Source: Cordylochernes scorpioides
Lineage: Eukaryota; Arthropoda; Arachnida; Pseudoscorpiones; Chernetidae
Direction of reading: 5' to 3'
Length of the DNA stretch: 64,000 nt
Assembly: GCA_030710605.1 (NCBI GenBank)
Contig: CP092875.1
Span: 68,338,754 to 68,402,753, forward strand
Position numbers and translations under genes: made by a program. Of the stretch, positions 42,990 to 53,584 are shown one piece after another; within the stretch, counting starts at the first letter, position 1, and every line of letters starts with the position of its first letter. The notes under the pieces are model-generated. The model saw only the letters and a list, made by a program, of their open reading frames with translations, made no database searches and was not told where the DNA came from.

Positions 42990-44490
42990 AAAAGGAATAA
43001 CAAACTCCAATATCAGAAGTATATTGGAGATCTAGAACAAAAAGGAATAACAAACCCCAATATCAACAGTATATTGAAGATCTAGAACAAAAAGGAATAA
43101 CAAAATCCAATATCAAGAATATATTGGAGATATAGAGAACAAAACGGAATAACATATTCCAATATCAAGAGTATATTGGAGATCTGGACCAAAAAGGAAT
43201 AAGAAACTCCAATATCAAGAATATATTGGAGATCTAGAACAAAAAGGAATAACGAACCCCAATATCAAGGGTATATTGGGGATCTAGAACAAAAAGAAAT
43301 AACAAACCACAATATTAAGAGTATATTGGAGATCTGGACCAAAAAAGAATATCAAACCACAATATTAGGAGTATATTGGAGATCTAGTCCAAAAAGGAGT
43401 AACGAACTCCAATATCAATATTATATTGGAGATGTGGACCAAAAAGAAATAACAAACCCCAATATCAAGAGTATATTGGAGATCTAGTCTAAAAAGGAAT
43501 AACAAACCACAATATCAAGGGTATATTGTGGATTTATAACAAAAAGGAATAACAAACTCCAATATCAAGGTTATATTGGAGATCTAGAACAAAAAGGAAT
43601 AACAACCCCAATATCAAGGGTATATTGGGGATCTAGACCAAAAAGGAGTAACAAACTCCAATATCAAGAGTATATTGGAGATCTAGAAAAAAAGGAATAA
43701 CAACCCCCAATATCAAGAGTATATTGGAGATCTAGAACAATAAGGAAAAACAAACTCCAATATCAAGAGTTTATTGGAGATCTAGAACAAAAAGGAATAA
43801 CACAACCCCCAATATCAAGATTATATTGGAGATCTAAAACAAAAAGGAATAACTGACTCCAATATCAAGGTTATATTAGAGATCTATAACAAAAAGGAAT
43901 AACAACCCCCAATATCAAGGGTATATTGGGGATCTAGACCAAAAAGGAGTAACAAACTCCAATATCAAGTGAATATTGGAGATCTAGAACAATAAGGAAA
44001 AACAAGCCCCAATATCAAGGGTATATTGGATATCTAGACCAAAAAGGAGTAACAAACTCCAATGTCAAGAGTATATTGGAGATCTAGAACAAAAAGGAAT
44101 AACAACCCCCAATATCAAGAATATATTGGAGATCTAGAGAACAAAAAGGAATAACAACCCCCAATATTAAGGGTATATTGGGGATCCAGAACAAAAAGAA
44201 ATAACAAACTCCTATATCAAGATTATATTGGAGATCTAGAACAATAAGGAGTAACAAACCCCAATGTCAAAGTTATATTGGAGATCTGGACCAAAAAGGA
44301 GTAACGAACTCCAATATCAAGATTATATTGGAGATCTAGAACAAAAATGAATATCAACCCCCAATATCAAGGGTATATTGGGGATCTAGAGCAAAAAGGA
44401 ATAACAATCTCCAATATCAAGGTTAAATTGGAGATCAAGACCAAAAAGGAATAACATACCCCAATATCAAGAGTGTATTGGGGGTCAAAT
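42990..44490. repeat. 50-bp hairpin satellite array, about 30 monomers
   Basis: Closest to the unit A array: many variant monomers occur in the same order (for example atattccaatat near 43155 and accacaatatcaaggg near 43505). This shows that whole arrays were duplicated rather than generated independently. Confidence 0.9.
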
Positions 44491-44814
44491 GAAATTGAAA
44501 TAATAATGATAATAAATTCACATTTTAATAAGTGTTATTGAATTAATTCTATCTCTATATAGTTAAACTAATATTGAGAAGGATTCAAAGAAGACATTAA
44601 TAAATTTATCTATTTTATTGAAAAAGCATTTTTAAATAAATAGTTTTTAAATATATTAATTTGTTTGTGTGATACTAATATAAAATAAGTGTCTACCAAA
44701 ATAAAATTTAAAAAATTAATTGTTTTATTATAATTTTATTCACAAAATAGCCTCGGTAGAAAAGTTAAATAATATATAATATAGATACAGGGAGAGATCG
44801 ATTGGTTAAAATAT

Positions 44815-45690
44815 TTTCATTACAAGAGGCGGATCATTTGAACTTCTTTTGAAGTCGAAACCGATGAGAACGACCAGTTGACCTCCAGAAACACTTTGTG
44901 GGAAGCAAACATCTTGGGATGGTTGAAGGTAGCGGCAACTCCATATAATGTTTATAAGCGATCTATCGCATAGTTGGCAGACCTCGAGGCAGATTTTTAA
45001 GGATGTTGTGGCATGTAGTGTCCGGAAAGGTTATTGAGGCGTAGGTCGGCTGAGGAGATTAAGCGGAGGCCGCACAAATGAAGGGAATGTCCATTCACGC
45101 CCTCAGCTTTGAAGAAAATATTTGTAGGAGAAGCTGAATCCAGATTTCTTCCCGCGAACAGGCTGTGGATGTGTGTGAGGGTCATTGTTAAATTCGCAGG
45201 ACGACATTTTTTTTCCTCGTGCACCACCCGGAAGTTGATGACCTGTAGTAGACGCTAGTAGAGGCTCCAGGAGCGCAGCCCGCGTTGAGCATCCTTAAAT
45301 ACGAATATTTAATGGGAAGGCTCTTCTGACTTGAGACCGCGCAAGGAAGACAGCAGGTCTGGTGACCGGACGGGAGTTTTGTCATCTTGCAGACTTGTAG
45401 AAATAAAACTAACAAAGAGCAGAATCAGGTTATTCAGATCAACGATGCTGTACAACTACGAAAGGCTTTAGGGACATGGTCATCTTGGAGGAAACTCTTG
45501 GCTTTGAAACGGCGATGATATCCTTGAGTCGGTCTCTGAAAATGTCGATCATAGCAGCCATTGCCACAAAGTTTTTTCGGCGATCTTCAGTCTGTTTTCC
45601 CTAATCTACCCAGCATCTACCACCAAAATGTAACATAGAAATTGGGACAGGTAACTTCAGAATCACACGGGTCACAAGATTCACGCACAC
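44815..45690 (-). pseudogene. LTR-element-like remnant, unit C
   Basis: Counterpart of 6780-7660, with minus frames at 44997-45227 and 45188-45415. It is broken in the same places, and the gypsy insertion lies just beyond it. Confidence 0.35.
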
Positions 45691-45722
45691 AAAGGTTAAG
45701 GAAGTGTCACCAATATGTATAT

Positions 45723-46062
45723 TGTTACATCATGATTAATGGCGTATTTCTTATATTATTTTTAATATATTTGAAATTTAAATTATATATTTATTTATTT
45801 TTATATAAAATATTCTATGATATTTATTTAAAACAGATTATTAATTTATCATCATTTGTATTTAGGTACACTGTGACTTCACTGCTCTCTTTGATGTGAG
45901 AAAATAAAGAAAGGATTCTGGTGGCTACTTAAAGAAGACTTATCTCGTTATTCCCTTTTATAAATTTGTAGGATGGTTGAAACACGCTCTGGTAAGATGC
46001 AAGACCCAGCACAGGAGAGAATCCAGGCTGAAGAGTCTGCCAAGCCGCAACCTGGTGTAACA
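45723..46062 (+). repeat. 5' LTR of gypsy element
   Basis: 340 bp. A TATA-like tttatataaaat lies near 45800 and an AATAAA at 45903-45908. The gag start codon (45973) lies inside the LTR, so transcription must begin upstream of it. Confidence 0.95.
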
Positions 46063-47121
46063 ATTGGTAGAGATGCTAGTTCCGACCCAGTTGTCCTGAA
46101 TCCCAACATCGACATCCCCAAGTATGATGGAACGGAAGACCCTCGCCCATGGATTGAATCTCTTGAAGAAATTGGCTTCTTGTACCATTGGGCAGACTAC
46201 ATTATCTCTCGTTATGCCGCCATGAACATGACGGGAAGCGCTAAAACCTGGTTGAATTTACACAAAGCTAGTTTCACGAGCTGGGAAAATATTAAAATCC
46301 GCCTCATTCAGGATTTTTCTTTGGACGCGAATAAAGAAGAACTTAGAATGAAGCTCAACAGAATGCAACACTGGAATGAACCAGCAATCAGGTTCGCGGA
46401 AGACATTCTAGTGTTGTGCAACAAGGTTGACCCCGCAATGGAAGAAGAAACAAAAATTGAACATGTTATTGGAGGACTGAAAAAAGAGTACTCATTCGCG
46501 CTCTACCTGAACCCTCCTAAAACGACCGATGACCTTCTTGTCGTGTGCAAGAAAATGGATTCTTTTGAAAAGAAGTATCGGGAACGTGTGGAGAAATCCA
46601 GAAACCTATATAACGGTCCACGCTATTCTAGACCCCAACAACAATCGAGGTACGTGCCGCCGACTGCCGCACGAAACTACCAGACCACTTCCAGGCCCCA
46701 AGCCCCTGTTTCCAATAATTACAAGAACGACTCCCCTCCTACCCCCAGACAGTATCGAAACAACTTTCCCCAGCCCTCTACCCCTAGACGTCCTTATAAT
46801 CCTAACTTTGTGCCGAAACCAAACCTTCAGAGAAACACTTACAATAAAAGCCAAGAAGTGAGCAAAAATAGGACGGAAGATGGAAGACCAATCTGCTTTA
46901 AATGTAACAAGCCAGGGCACGTGGCCCGTTATTGTAGGGTCAAGTTTATAAGAATCCTAGAAGAGGATCCAGCAGATACCCAAGAGAAGGTCGAAGAAAA
47001 ATGCCAAATGAATGAAATATCAGAGAAATCAGGACCTCGGCTTTATGCTGATGTATGTCATAGCACACAGACAAATATTCCTACCCGGAATAGATATTCC
47101 GTGTTGGAAGATTTAAACTAA
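45973..47121 (+). CDS. gag: Gag polyprotein of gypsy element
   Basis: The structural protein that packages element RNA, 382 residues. A capsid-like Retrotrans_gag region spans roughly residues 45-190 (TAKTW-type helix at SAKTWLNLHKASFTSWENIK). A Pro/Gln/Tyr-rich linker follows (about 215-300), then one zinc knuckle C-x2-C-x4-H-x4-C at residues 308-321 (CFKCNKPGHVARYC). The start ATG is within the 5' LTR, 90 nt before its end; no later Met precedes the capsid region at a plausible place. The stop directly follows a UUUAAAC slippery heptamer, pointing to Gag-Pol production by -1 frameshifting. Confidence 0.95.
   Translation: MVETRSGKMQDPAQERIQAEESAKPQPGVTIGRDASSDPVVLNPNIDIPKYDGTEDPRPWIESLEEIGFLYHWADYIISRYAAMNMTGSAKTWLNLHKASFTSWENIKIRLIQDFSLDANKEELRMKLNRMQHWNEPAIRFAEDILVLCNKVDPAMEEETKIEHVIGGLKKEYSFALYLNPPKTTDDLLVVCKKMDSFEKKYRERVEKSRNLYNGPRYSRPQQQSRYVPPTAARNYQTTSRPQAPVSNNYKNDSPPTPRQYRNNFPQPSTPRRPYNPNFVPKPNLQRNTYNKSQEVSKNRTEDGRPICFKCNKPGHVARYCRVKFIRILEEDPADTQEKVEEKCQMNEISEKSGPRLYADVCHSTQTNIPTRNRYSVLEDLN
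46065..46085 (+). promoter_or_regulatory. Candidate primer-binding site
   Basis: TGGTAGAGATGCTAG begins 2 nt after the LTR. It resembles the TGGTGGAGATGCTGGG text in the same position in the TRIM and in the remnant at 6780-7660. The tRNA is not identified. The site lies within the gag reading frame. Confidence 0.55.
47112..47118 (+). promoter_or_regulatory. -1 ribosomal frameshift heptamer UUUAAAC
   Basis: In the gag frame the bases read U UUA AAC followed at once by UAA. Slipping back one base opens a frame that runs without a stop into the protease. This fits the X XXY YYZ rule exactly. I did not identify a convincing downstream pseudoknot; gtcgacca at 47153 and tggtcgac at 47263 are complementary but far apart. 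Confidence 0.8.
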
Positions 47122-48578
47122 GCGTCGCGCCTGAATCTGTCAATCAAAGCAAGTCGACCATAAACGGAATCAAGAAGTTGGACCCTAAATACAAATTAAA
47201 AATTAATGTGGACAAGATAGGGACTTTTGAAGCTTTGGTTGATACAGGTGCTGACCTCTCAGTGGTCGACCTCAGAACGGCCCTCGATACAGGCCATGGT
47301 ATAAGTAAACTCGCAAAAATTTGTGCAGGACCCGATGGAAAAAAATTGGACATGGTAGGAAGTATATTTTTAAATATAAAAATTGATGACGAAACATTAT
47401 CACACAACTTTGTGATATTGAAAACGCATTTACGGACATTAATTCTTGGGAGAGATTTCCTTAAGAAAATGAACGCAAAAATAGATTGTAAGCAAGAAAC
47501 TATAAAATATGATTTGACGAATAATCATGACGAAATCAATTTTGAAATGTTGAAAATAAAGAGTGCCAAGGATTCCATTGTACCGGAATGTTCCATGAAA
47601 TTGATCAAGGCATTGGTAGAAACAGAGGATGGAGAATATATTATCGAGGAGAGCAGCAAAATGTTTCAAACAAATGGACTTCGTCTAGCAAGAAGCTTGA
47701 TCAATGTTATAAATAGGGAAACACACATCTGGATAACTAATCCGTATCCTCGACCGTTAAAAATAATGAAAAACCAAACATTGGCTTTTGGAAGTAGTCC
47801 AGCGAAGATAAATGTGAGTCGAGAAAGAGAGGTAGAAAAGAACGAAGAACCTAGATTCCAAATAAACGAAAATCTTTCACCAAAGGAACAGAAGGAGTTA
47901 AAACAAGTTTTAGAAAGGTATGGAGATCTTTTTTCATCGAGATTAGGGAGAACCAATTTGGCAAAACATCGGATAGACACAGAAGACGCGAAGCCAATTA
48001 AACACAAGCCTTACCGGGTAAGTGCTAAAGAACGAGATATTATAAAAGAGCAAATTGACGAGATGCTTACAGAAGGCATAATTAGGCCATCTTCTAGCCC
48101 CTGGTCTTTTCCAGTAATATTGGTCAAGAAGCGAGATGGTAAATACAGATTTTGTGTGGACTACAGAAAACTGAATAATGTGACAGTAAAAGATGTCTAT
48201 CCGATCCCTAGAATAGACGAAGTTATGGATACTCTCCAAGGATCTACACACTTCTCAGCAATAGACCTCAGATCTGGATATTGGCAAGTTGAAGTCGAAG
48301 AAAGAGACAAAGAGAAAACAGCTTTCACTACAGCGCATGGATTATATGAATTCAACGTGATGCCTTTTGGACTTTGTAACGCGCCTGCTACCTTTGAGAG
48401 AAATATGGAGAATATGCTTGGAAATCTGAGATGGCAAATTTGTTTGTGTTATCTGGATGATGTTATCATATATAGCCCGGATTTTCCAACGCACCTCAAA
48501 AGACTTGAAGCTGTTTTTAGATGTTTTCGTGAATCTAATTTAAGGTTTAAACGACAAAAAATGCCGATTTGCTTTTGA
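47112..48578 (+). CDS. pol: Pol part 1: protease and reverse transcriptase
   Basis: Entered by -1 frameshift from gag; no ATG starts this frame before the protease. The aspartic protease active site is LVDTGADLSVVD (about 47232-47270), with ILGRDFL as the second conserved turn. RT follows with GIIRPSSSPWSFPVILVKK, FCVDYRKLNN, FSAIDLRSGYWQ (catalytic Asp), MPFGLCNAPATF and YLDDVIIYS (catalytic Asp pair, about 48450-48476). The frame ends early at 48578 because of an extra A in the run 48556-48561; the remaining pol is in the next frame. The break falls just after the RT thumb, not at a normal domain junction, so it is a mutation or a sequencing error. Confidence 0.93.
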   Translation, partial: FKLSVAPESVNQSKSTINGIKKLDPKYKLKINVDKIGTFEALVDTGADLSVVDLRTALDTGHGISKLAKICAGPDGKKLDMVGSIFLNIKIDDETLSHNFVILKTHLRTLILGRDFLKKMNAKIDCKQETIKYDLTNNHDEINFEMLKIKSAKDSIVPECSMKLIKALVETEDGEYIIEESSKMFQTNGLRLARSLINVINRETHIWITNPYPRPLKIMKNQTLAFGSSPAKINVSREREVEKNEEPRFQINENLSPKEQKELKQVLERYGDLFSSRLGRTNLAKHRIDTEDAKPIKHKPYRVSAKERDIIKEQIDEMLTEGIIRPSSSPWSFPVILVKKRDGKYRFCVDYRKLNNVTVKDVYPIPRIDEVMDTLQGSTHFSAIDLRSGYWQVEVEERDKEKTAFTTAHGLYEFNVMPFGLCNAPATFERNMENMLGNLRWQICLCYLDDVIIYSPDFPTHLKRLEAVFRCFRESNLRFKRQKMPICF

Positions 48579-50586
48579 AGAATTGGAGATTCTCGGCTAT
48601 ATAACGAGCAAACATGGTATAAAACCCGCGGAACATAACATCAAAGCTGTCAGAAATTTTCCTCGACCCAAAAAGGTCAAAGAAGTACAATCCTTTTTGG
48701 GAATGTGTTCATATTATAGAAAATTTATCAAAGACTTTTCAAAAATTGCTGACCCTTTGACCAACCTTATAAAAAAAGGTGTATCATTTACCTGGACAGA
48801 AAGACAAGAGGAAGCGTTTCAAACCCTAAAAACAGCACTATTAAGTCCACCAATTTTAGGTCACTTCAATCCAAATGCACCTACTTATGTTCATACTGAT
48901 GCGTCCAACATCGGCATAGGTGCAACACTTGTCCAAGACATCGGTGGTGAAGAGAAGGTGATCTCATATTTGAGTCGTACCCTAAGTAAAGCGGAGCAAA
49001 ATTATTCAACCACTGAAAAAGAATGTCTGGCCGTTGTCTGGTCAATGTCAAAATTACGACCCTACCTTTATGGAAGACACTTTAAAATAGTAACAGACCA
49101 TCACGCCTTATGCTGGCTCAAAAACTTGAAGGATCCAACAGGTCGATTGGCAAGATGGGCATTGAAAATTCAAGAATATGACTTCGATATAATACATAAA
49201 TCGGGAAAGAAGCATCTGGACGCCGATGGCTTATCTAGGGGGCCCTTACCAGAAACTGATTGGGATGAGGATTTTGAAAGGCTATTTTTAAATCAAATAA
49301 CAGACGAAGAGGATAAATTTATCGAAAGTGTTAAGAAAAACCTTAATGAAAGCAGGCGATCAATTGCGCAAAACTTTAAAGAAGAAGATGGATGCCTCTT
49401 TAAGAAAAACCCGAACCCTGAAGGCAGGGCGTGGTTGCTTGTGGTTCCAGAGAATAAAAAGAGAGAAATTATGAAAGAATATCACAATCATATGTCGAAT
49501 GGCCATCTGGGCGTCGCCAGAACCATGTACCGAATAAAGAGTAAATACTTTTGGCCATCCATGCTAAAGGATGTCTCAGAATTCGTTAGGACGTGTCACC
49601 TTTGCCAAAGTAGGAAAGGCTCAAACCAATTACCTTCTGGACTACTACAGCCCATCCCCCCAGCCAACTTTCCTTTCGAAAGAATTGGAATTGACTTTGT
49701 TGGTCCACTACCATCTACGAAAAACAGGAAAAAATGGATAATCGTGCTGTCGGACTACTACACTAGATATGCAGAAACAAGAGCAGTCTCGGAAGCAACA
49801 GTGAAAGAAGTTTCTAAATTTCTAGTAGAGGATATTTTTCTTCGGCACGGAGCCCCACAATATCTTATTAGTGACAGAGGCTCTCAATTTACCAGTAATT
49901 TAATGAAAGAGGTGATGAAAACGTGCAAGATTAAACATTGCTTCACAACGAGCTATCATCCCCAGACTAATGGATTGACAGAGCGGTTAAATAGAACATT
50001 GATCAATATGCTCAGTATGTATGTGAACACTGATCAGAAAAATTGGGACGAAATACTCCCATTCATCACTCACGCTTACAATACTACAATTCAGGAAACC
50101 ACAGGATATTCTCCCTTTTTCCTGATGTTTGGAAGAGAACCCACGTCTCTTTTGGACGACAGGAATATCTCGGTGGACATTGACAAAGATGATTATGATG
50201 AATACATAAAACATCACTTAGACAAAATAAACAGAACAAGAAAATTTGTTATTAACAACACAATAAAGACTCAAGAAAGAATGAAAAAGAACTATGACAA
50301 GAAACACATGGAAAGAAGCTACGAACCAGGAGAATTAGTAGCAGTTTGGACACCAATTAGGAAAATAGGAAAGTGTGAGAAACTACTGAGAAAATATTTT
50401 GGCCCATATAGAATATTAAAGAAGCTGTCTAACGTAAATTACTTAATTGAACCAAAAGATAATCCTGGCCAAGACCCATTGATTGTCCATGTCTCAAGAA
50501 TCAAACCCTATTTTGAAAGAATTGATGAGGTCAATCACGAGGACGTGACGACCTCTGGAGAGGGGGAAGTGTTACATCATGATTAA
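48562..50586 (+). CDS. pol: Pol part 2: RNase H and integrase
   Basis: Continuation of pol after the one-base break. The RT connection (LGYITSKHGIKPAEHN) is followed by RNase H (YVHTDASNIGIGATLVQ, YSTTEKECLAVVW, IVTDHHALCWL). Integrase then follows: an HHCC zinc domain (HLGVARTMYRIKSKYFWPSM, CHLCQSRK), catalytic D (GIDFVGPLP), D (LISDRGSQFTSN) and E (TNGLTERLNRT), and a GPF/Y-like C-terminal module (YFGPYRILKKLSNVNYLIEP). No chromodomain or env follows. The stop lies 17 nt inside the 3' LTR. Confidence 0.95.
   Translation, partial: CRFAFEELEILGYITSKHGIKPAEHNIKAVRNFPRPKKVKEVQSFLGMCSYYRKFIKDFSKIADPLTNLIKKGVSFTWTERQEEAFQTLKTALLSPPILGHFNPNAPTYVHTDASNIGIGATLVQDIGGEEKVISYLSRTLSKAEQNYSTTEKECLAVVWSMSKLRPYLYGRHFKIVTDHHALCWLKNLKDPTGRLARWALKIQEYDFDIIHKSGKKHLDADGLSRGPLPETDWDEDFERLFLNQITDEEDKFIESVKKNLNESRRSIAQNFKEEDGCLFKKNPNPEGRAWLLVVPENKKREIMKEYHNHMSNGHLGVARTMYRIKSKYFWPSMLKDVSEFVRTCHLCQSRKGSNQLPSGLLQPIPPANFPFERIGIDFVGPLPSTKNRKKWIIVLSDYYTRYAETRAVSEATVKEVSKFLVEDIFLRHGAPQYLISDRGSQFTSNLMKEVMKTCKIKHCFTTSYHPQTNGLTERLNRTLINMLSMYVNTDQKNWDEILPFITHAYNTTIQETTGYSPFFLMFGREPTSLLDDRNISVDIDKDDYDEYIKHHLDKINRTRKFVINNTIKTQERMKKNYDKKHMERSYEPGELVAVWTPIRKIGKCEKLLRKYFGPYRILKKLSNVNYLIEPKDNPGQDPLIVHVSRIKPYFERIDEVNHEDVTTSGEGEVLHHD
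50557..50569 (+). promoter_or_regulatory. Polypurine tract
   Basis: GGAGAGGGGGAAG lies immediately before the 3' LTR. This is the expected primer for plus-strand DNA synthesis and lies within the pol frame. Confidence 0.9.
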
Positions 50587-50909
50587 TGGCGTATTTCTTA
50601 TATTATTTTTAATATATTTGAAATTTAAATTATATATTTATTTATTTTTATATAAAATATTCTATGATATTTATTTAAAACAGATTATTAATTTATCATC
50701 ATTTGTATTTAGGTACACTGTGACTTCACTGCTCTCTTTGATGTGAGAAAATAAAGAAAGGATTCTGGTGGCTACTTAAAGAAGACTTATCTCGTTATTC
50801 CCTTTTATAAATTTGTAGGATGGTTGAAACACGCTCTGGTAAGATGCAAGACCCAGCACAGGAGAGAATCCAGGCTGAAGAGTCTGCCAAGCCGCAACCT
50901 GGTGTAACA
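50570..50909 (+). repeat. 3' LTR of gypsy element
   Basis: 340 bp; no difference from the 5' LTR found by eye. It encodes the last residues and stop of pol at its left end. Confidence 0.95.
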
Positions 50910-50913
50910 ATAT

Positions 50914-51500
50914 TATGGAGAATCTATTTGTGTAGTTGAGTCATATAAATAAAATCATATAAATGAATATCTTCAATCTTTTTATATTTCATTTTTAACG
51001 TTTCAGCCACTTGCCCTCTTTAGGGAAACTCTATTTGTTATTTTGTGTCAAAAAGCGATCAAAATTTTATATATTTATATAAAAAAGCCTACCTTGATTC
51101 GTTAAAGAAAAAAAAACATTTTTTTCTTTAACATATCGAGGTATGTTCTTTTTATATAAATATATTTGCTATTGTTCCGAAAATAAAGCTATCCCTTAAT
51201 AAATATTTAATTAAAAAGGCATATATTTTGATCTAATATATGCCCTTTTATTTAATTATTTTCAATTGTGTTTACTTTGTATTTAAATTCTGAGTAGACT
51301 AATATTTTAAAGAGCGTGGAGCGTGTACTCCATACTCAATAAATAATAAAAAATAATTCAATATTAATGAATAAAATTTAAATATATCTGGACAGAGGGG
51401 TAAAATATAAAAGTGGTTGGAAACACTGGAAAAATATAAAAAGTTGAAGATATTCATTTATTAGTAAATTAAATTTAATTGCCATCTATCGTTAGAATTT
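50914..51500. other. Shared spacer right of gypsy insertion
   Basis: Counterpart of 7705-8290, including the two AT-rich inverted repeats (51065-51255). No gene. Confidence 0.5.
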
Positions 51501-51504
51501 TACA

Positions 51505-51711
51505 CAAATAAATTTACTGGCAATGCGCTTCTTTTAAATATCATCAAATATTATCTCTACAGACCTTACTGCAATGATATGAGTTATTGAATGAGAGGGT
51601 TCACTACTGATGAGCCAAGCCCTCTCATTCAATAGCTCATATCATTGCAGTAAGGTCTGTAGAGATAATATTTGATGATATTTAAAAGAAGCGCATTGGC
51701 AGTTAATTTAT
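51505..51711. repeat. Palindrome with about 80-bp arms, unit C
   Basis: Counterpart of 8292-8500, with the gagaggg/ccctctc inner stem and tgatgagcc in the loop. Confidence 0.85.
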
Positions 51712-51745
51712 ATAAATTTATTTATATTTAAATCAAATATACACA

Positions 51746-51890
51746 GGTTGGACCATAAGACCCGAAACTTTTTATTTTTTATTAAAATTTAAAGGCAAAC
51801 TAAAATTGAAACTAAAAATATTTCAATCTAGTTTGCCTCAATTTTTAACAAAAATAAAAGGGTTCAGGACTTATTGGCCAAAATGTATCA
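51746..51890. mobile_element. MITE, unit C copy
   Basis: Counterpart of 8530-8690, closest to the unit B copy. Confidence 0.6.
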
Positions 51891-51979
51891 TTTGAACCTC
51901 TAAAATTAGTTTAATTTATATAGGGATAGAATTAAATCAACAAAAAAGGTTTAACCCTCAAATTTGTTCAGTACTTCAT

Positions 51980-52203
51980 TAGGTATATTTATTCAGAGTC
52001 CCATCGTAAATGCTGGGATACCACAAGATAAAGTAGAGCAAGCAGTTGGCATGCTGTTGATGAAAATCATGGCCAGCTTAGAGTCAGCACACGTCCCAGT
52101 CCACCGAATCAATAGGGCCCAAGGAAAGGTCACAAGCCAGGCCAAAGGATCTATGGGTTCAGGGGGGAGGACACAGACTAGTCCTCTGAGGCTATGGGGC
52201 TAA
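51980..52203 (-). repeat. Right long inverted repeat of satellite block, unit C
   Basis: Counterpart of 8770-8995. The open plus frame is 51964-52203. Confidence 0.55.
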
Positions 52204-52284
52204 CTTACAATTGTTAGCGCAGTGGAATCGTAATTATAGACATAATTAATAGCATTTGTTCTCAAAAAGAGGCTTCAGGCGCTA

Positions 52285-52450
52285 TCTGTCCAGGAAGGGA
52301 GTAGCGAGAGAGGTGGTATACAATCCCACCCCCCTCCTGGAGGGCTCCCACCCACGCCCCTCCAGAGTGGAGACCACACCCTCAAAAAGGAGAGTTTCTA
52401 AGCATCCTATCCTACTGACTCCCCCTGCTCTCCCTTCATGGTCATGACAT
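52285..52450. mobile_element. GC-rich segment with inverted ends, unit C
   Basis: Counterpart of 9070-9235. The left end caggaagggag is intact; the right end is ctcccttcatg. Confidence 0.4.
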
Positions 52451-53222
52451 AGGATTGCAACATTATCCATTGATAGCAGTTTAAGCGCTAAAATGGGCTT
52501 TTTGAACTTTGTCATATTTGCACCACATTTTCAGTGATAATATTACTGCTGCTCAGTGCAACAGGTATTTTTTACCTTATTTCTCAATATAGAAAACGGA
52601 GGTCTAACTTGATCTACTCACATTTCGCAAAGAGTAGCGTTCAAGGTCCACCAATCTTCTTCAAATAATAGGGATTGTTGAGAACGATTTCTATGGTTGC
52701 GTAAGCCAAAGTGCCCCAACACCAGCTTATATTTTGCCATGCTTTGAAATTTGGTTTGCACAACCAATATCTTACCAGTGTTATGTGGCAATCAAATTTC
52801 AAAAGGGGTTTCTAATTTTACATTCCTGTGAGGGATCTTATGAATGTGAGGATAGTGTAATGATATTTCAGTGGTCTAAAACCTACCGATGACTTCAGGA
52901 ATTATTTTCCATTCATTCATATAATGAAGGAAAAATAATCCCTTAAGAAGATCCATTACTAAAAATTATAACTATTAAGTAGTAGTAAAATTGTAAATAA
53001 CTGCATCAAGAAAAGAAAACATTTGGTAATTTGATTAATTCTCGCTCAGCTATGATTTCTGTTCATTCTATCATTATCGTTAAAGCACAGAATTATTTGG
53101 ATTCTTTATTCTGAGCAGAGAATACGTGACCAAAACCACCTCTAATGAAAATGCTCAGAATATCGTCAATATCAAGCTTATATTGATCAATTTGGAATGA
53201 TAAAAGATAAGTTCTGTATTAC

Positions 53223-53292
53223 CGCAGTTAGGAAAACTTCCTCTTCTGGAGCCGCACCTTCACTTTCGAGGGGAAGGTCAGGAGCAGCCAAC
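53223..53292 (-). CDS. Candidate 70-nt internal exon, unit C copy
   Basis: Same splice signals as the other two copies. The open frame reads LAAPDLPLESEGAAPEEEVF and then LTA. It differs from the unit B copy by a Gln-to-Glu change and a Ser-to-Gly change. Confidence 0.4.
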
Positions 53293-53584
53293 CTGAAAAA
53301 AAAGAGTTCATTAAAATGGCATTTATAAATAGTATTAACTGAGTACAAATTTACGACTGCTGTGATAGAGATGCATGGGGACATCTCAGGCTCTTCATTG
53401 GGCACGACAACAACAACTGAGTACAAATCTAATAAAGGTTCGAAGAATTGTGTAAAACTATATTTAATAACTGTATACATTACATAGTTAAGATCCCAAT
53501 GTGTCCAGAATATATTGAATCAAAGTTATGAGAATTATGAATATTGAAGATAGAGGTTGCCTGGCCGGCATTTCATATTTCTTT

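Larger units (their letters stand above)
45723..50909 (+). mobile_element. Ty3/gypsy LTR retrotransposon, nearly intact
   Basis: This 5187-bp element has two 340-bp LTRs with TG...CA ends and TGTTAC/GTAACA inverted termini. The flanking 4-bp target duplication is ATAT (45719-45722, 50910-50913). The unoccupied site is seen at about 7690-7705 and 22370-22385, where 'caatatgtatattatg' is continuous. Gene order is gag, protease, RT, RNase H, integrase, with no env. One extra base in an A-run breaks pol. The LTRs appear identical, so insertion is very recent. Confidence 0.97.

Noticed and set aside
48556..48580. Programmed frameshift between RT and RNase H
   Set aside because: The A-run is a simple homopolymer inside a conserved domain region, and gypsy elements do not shift here; mutation or sequencing error is simpler.
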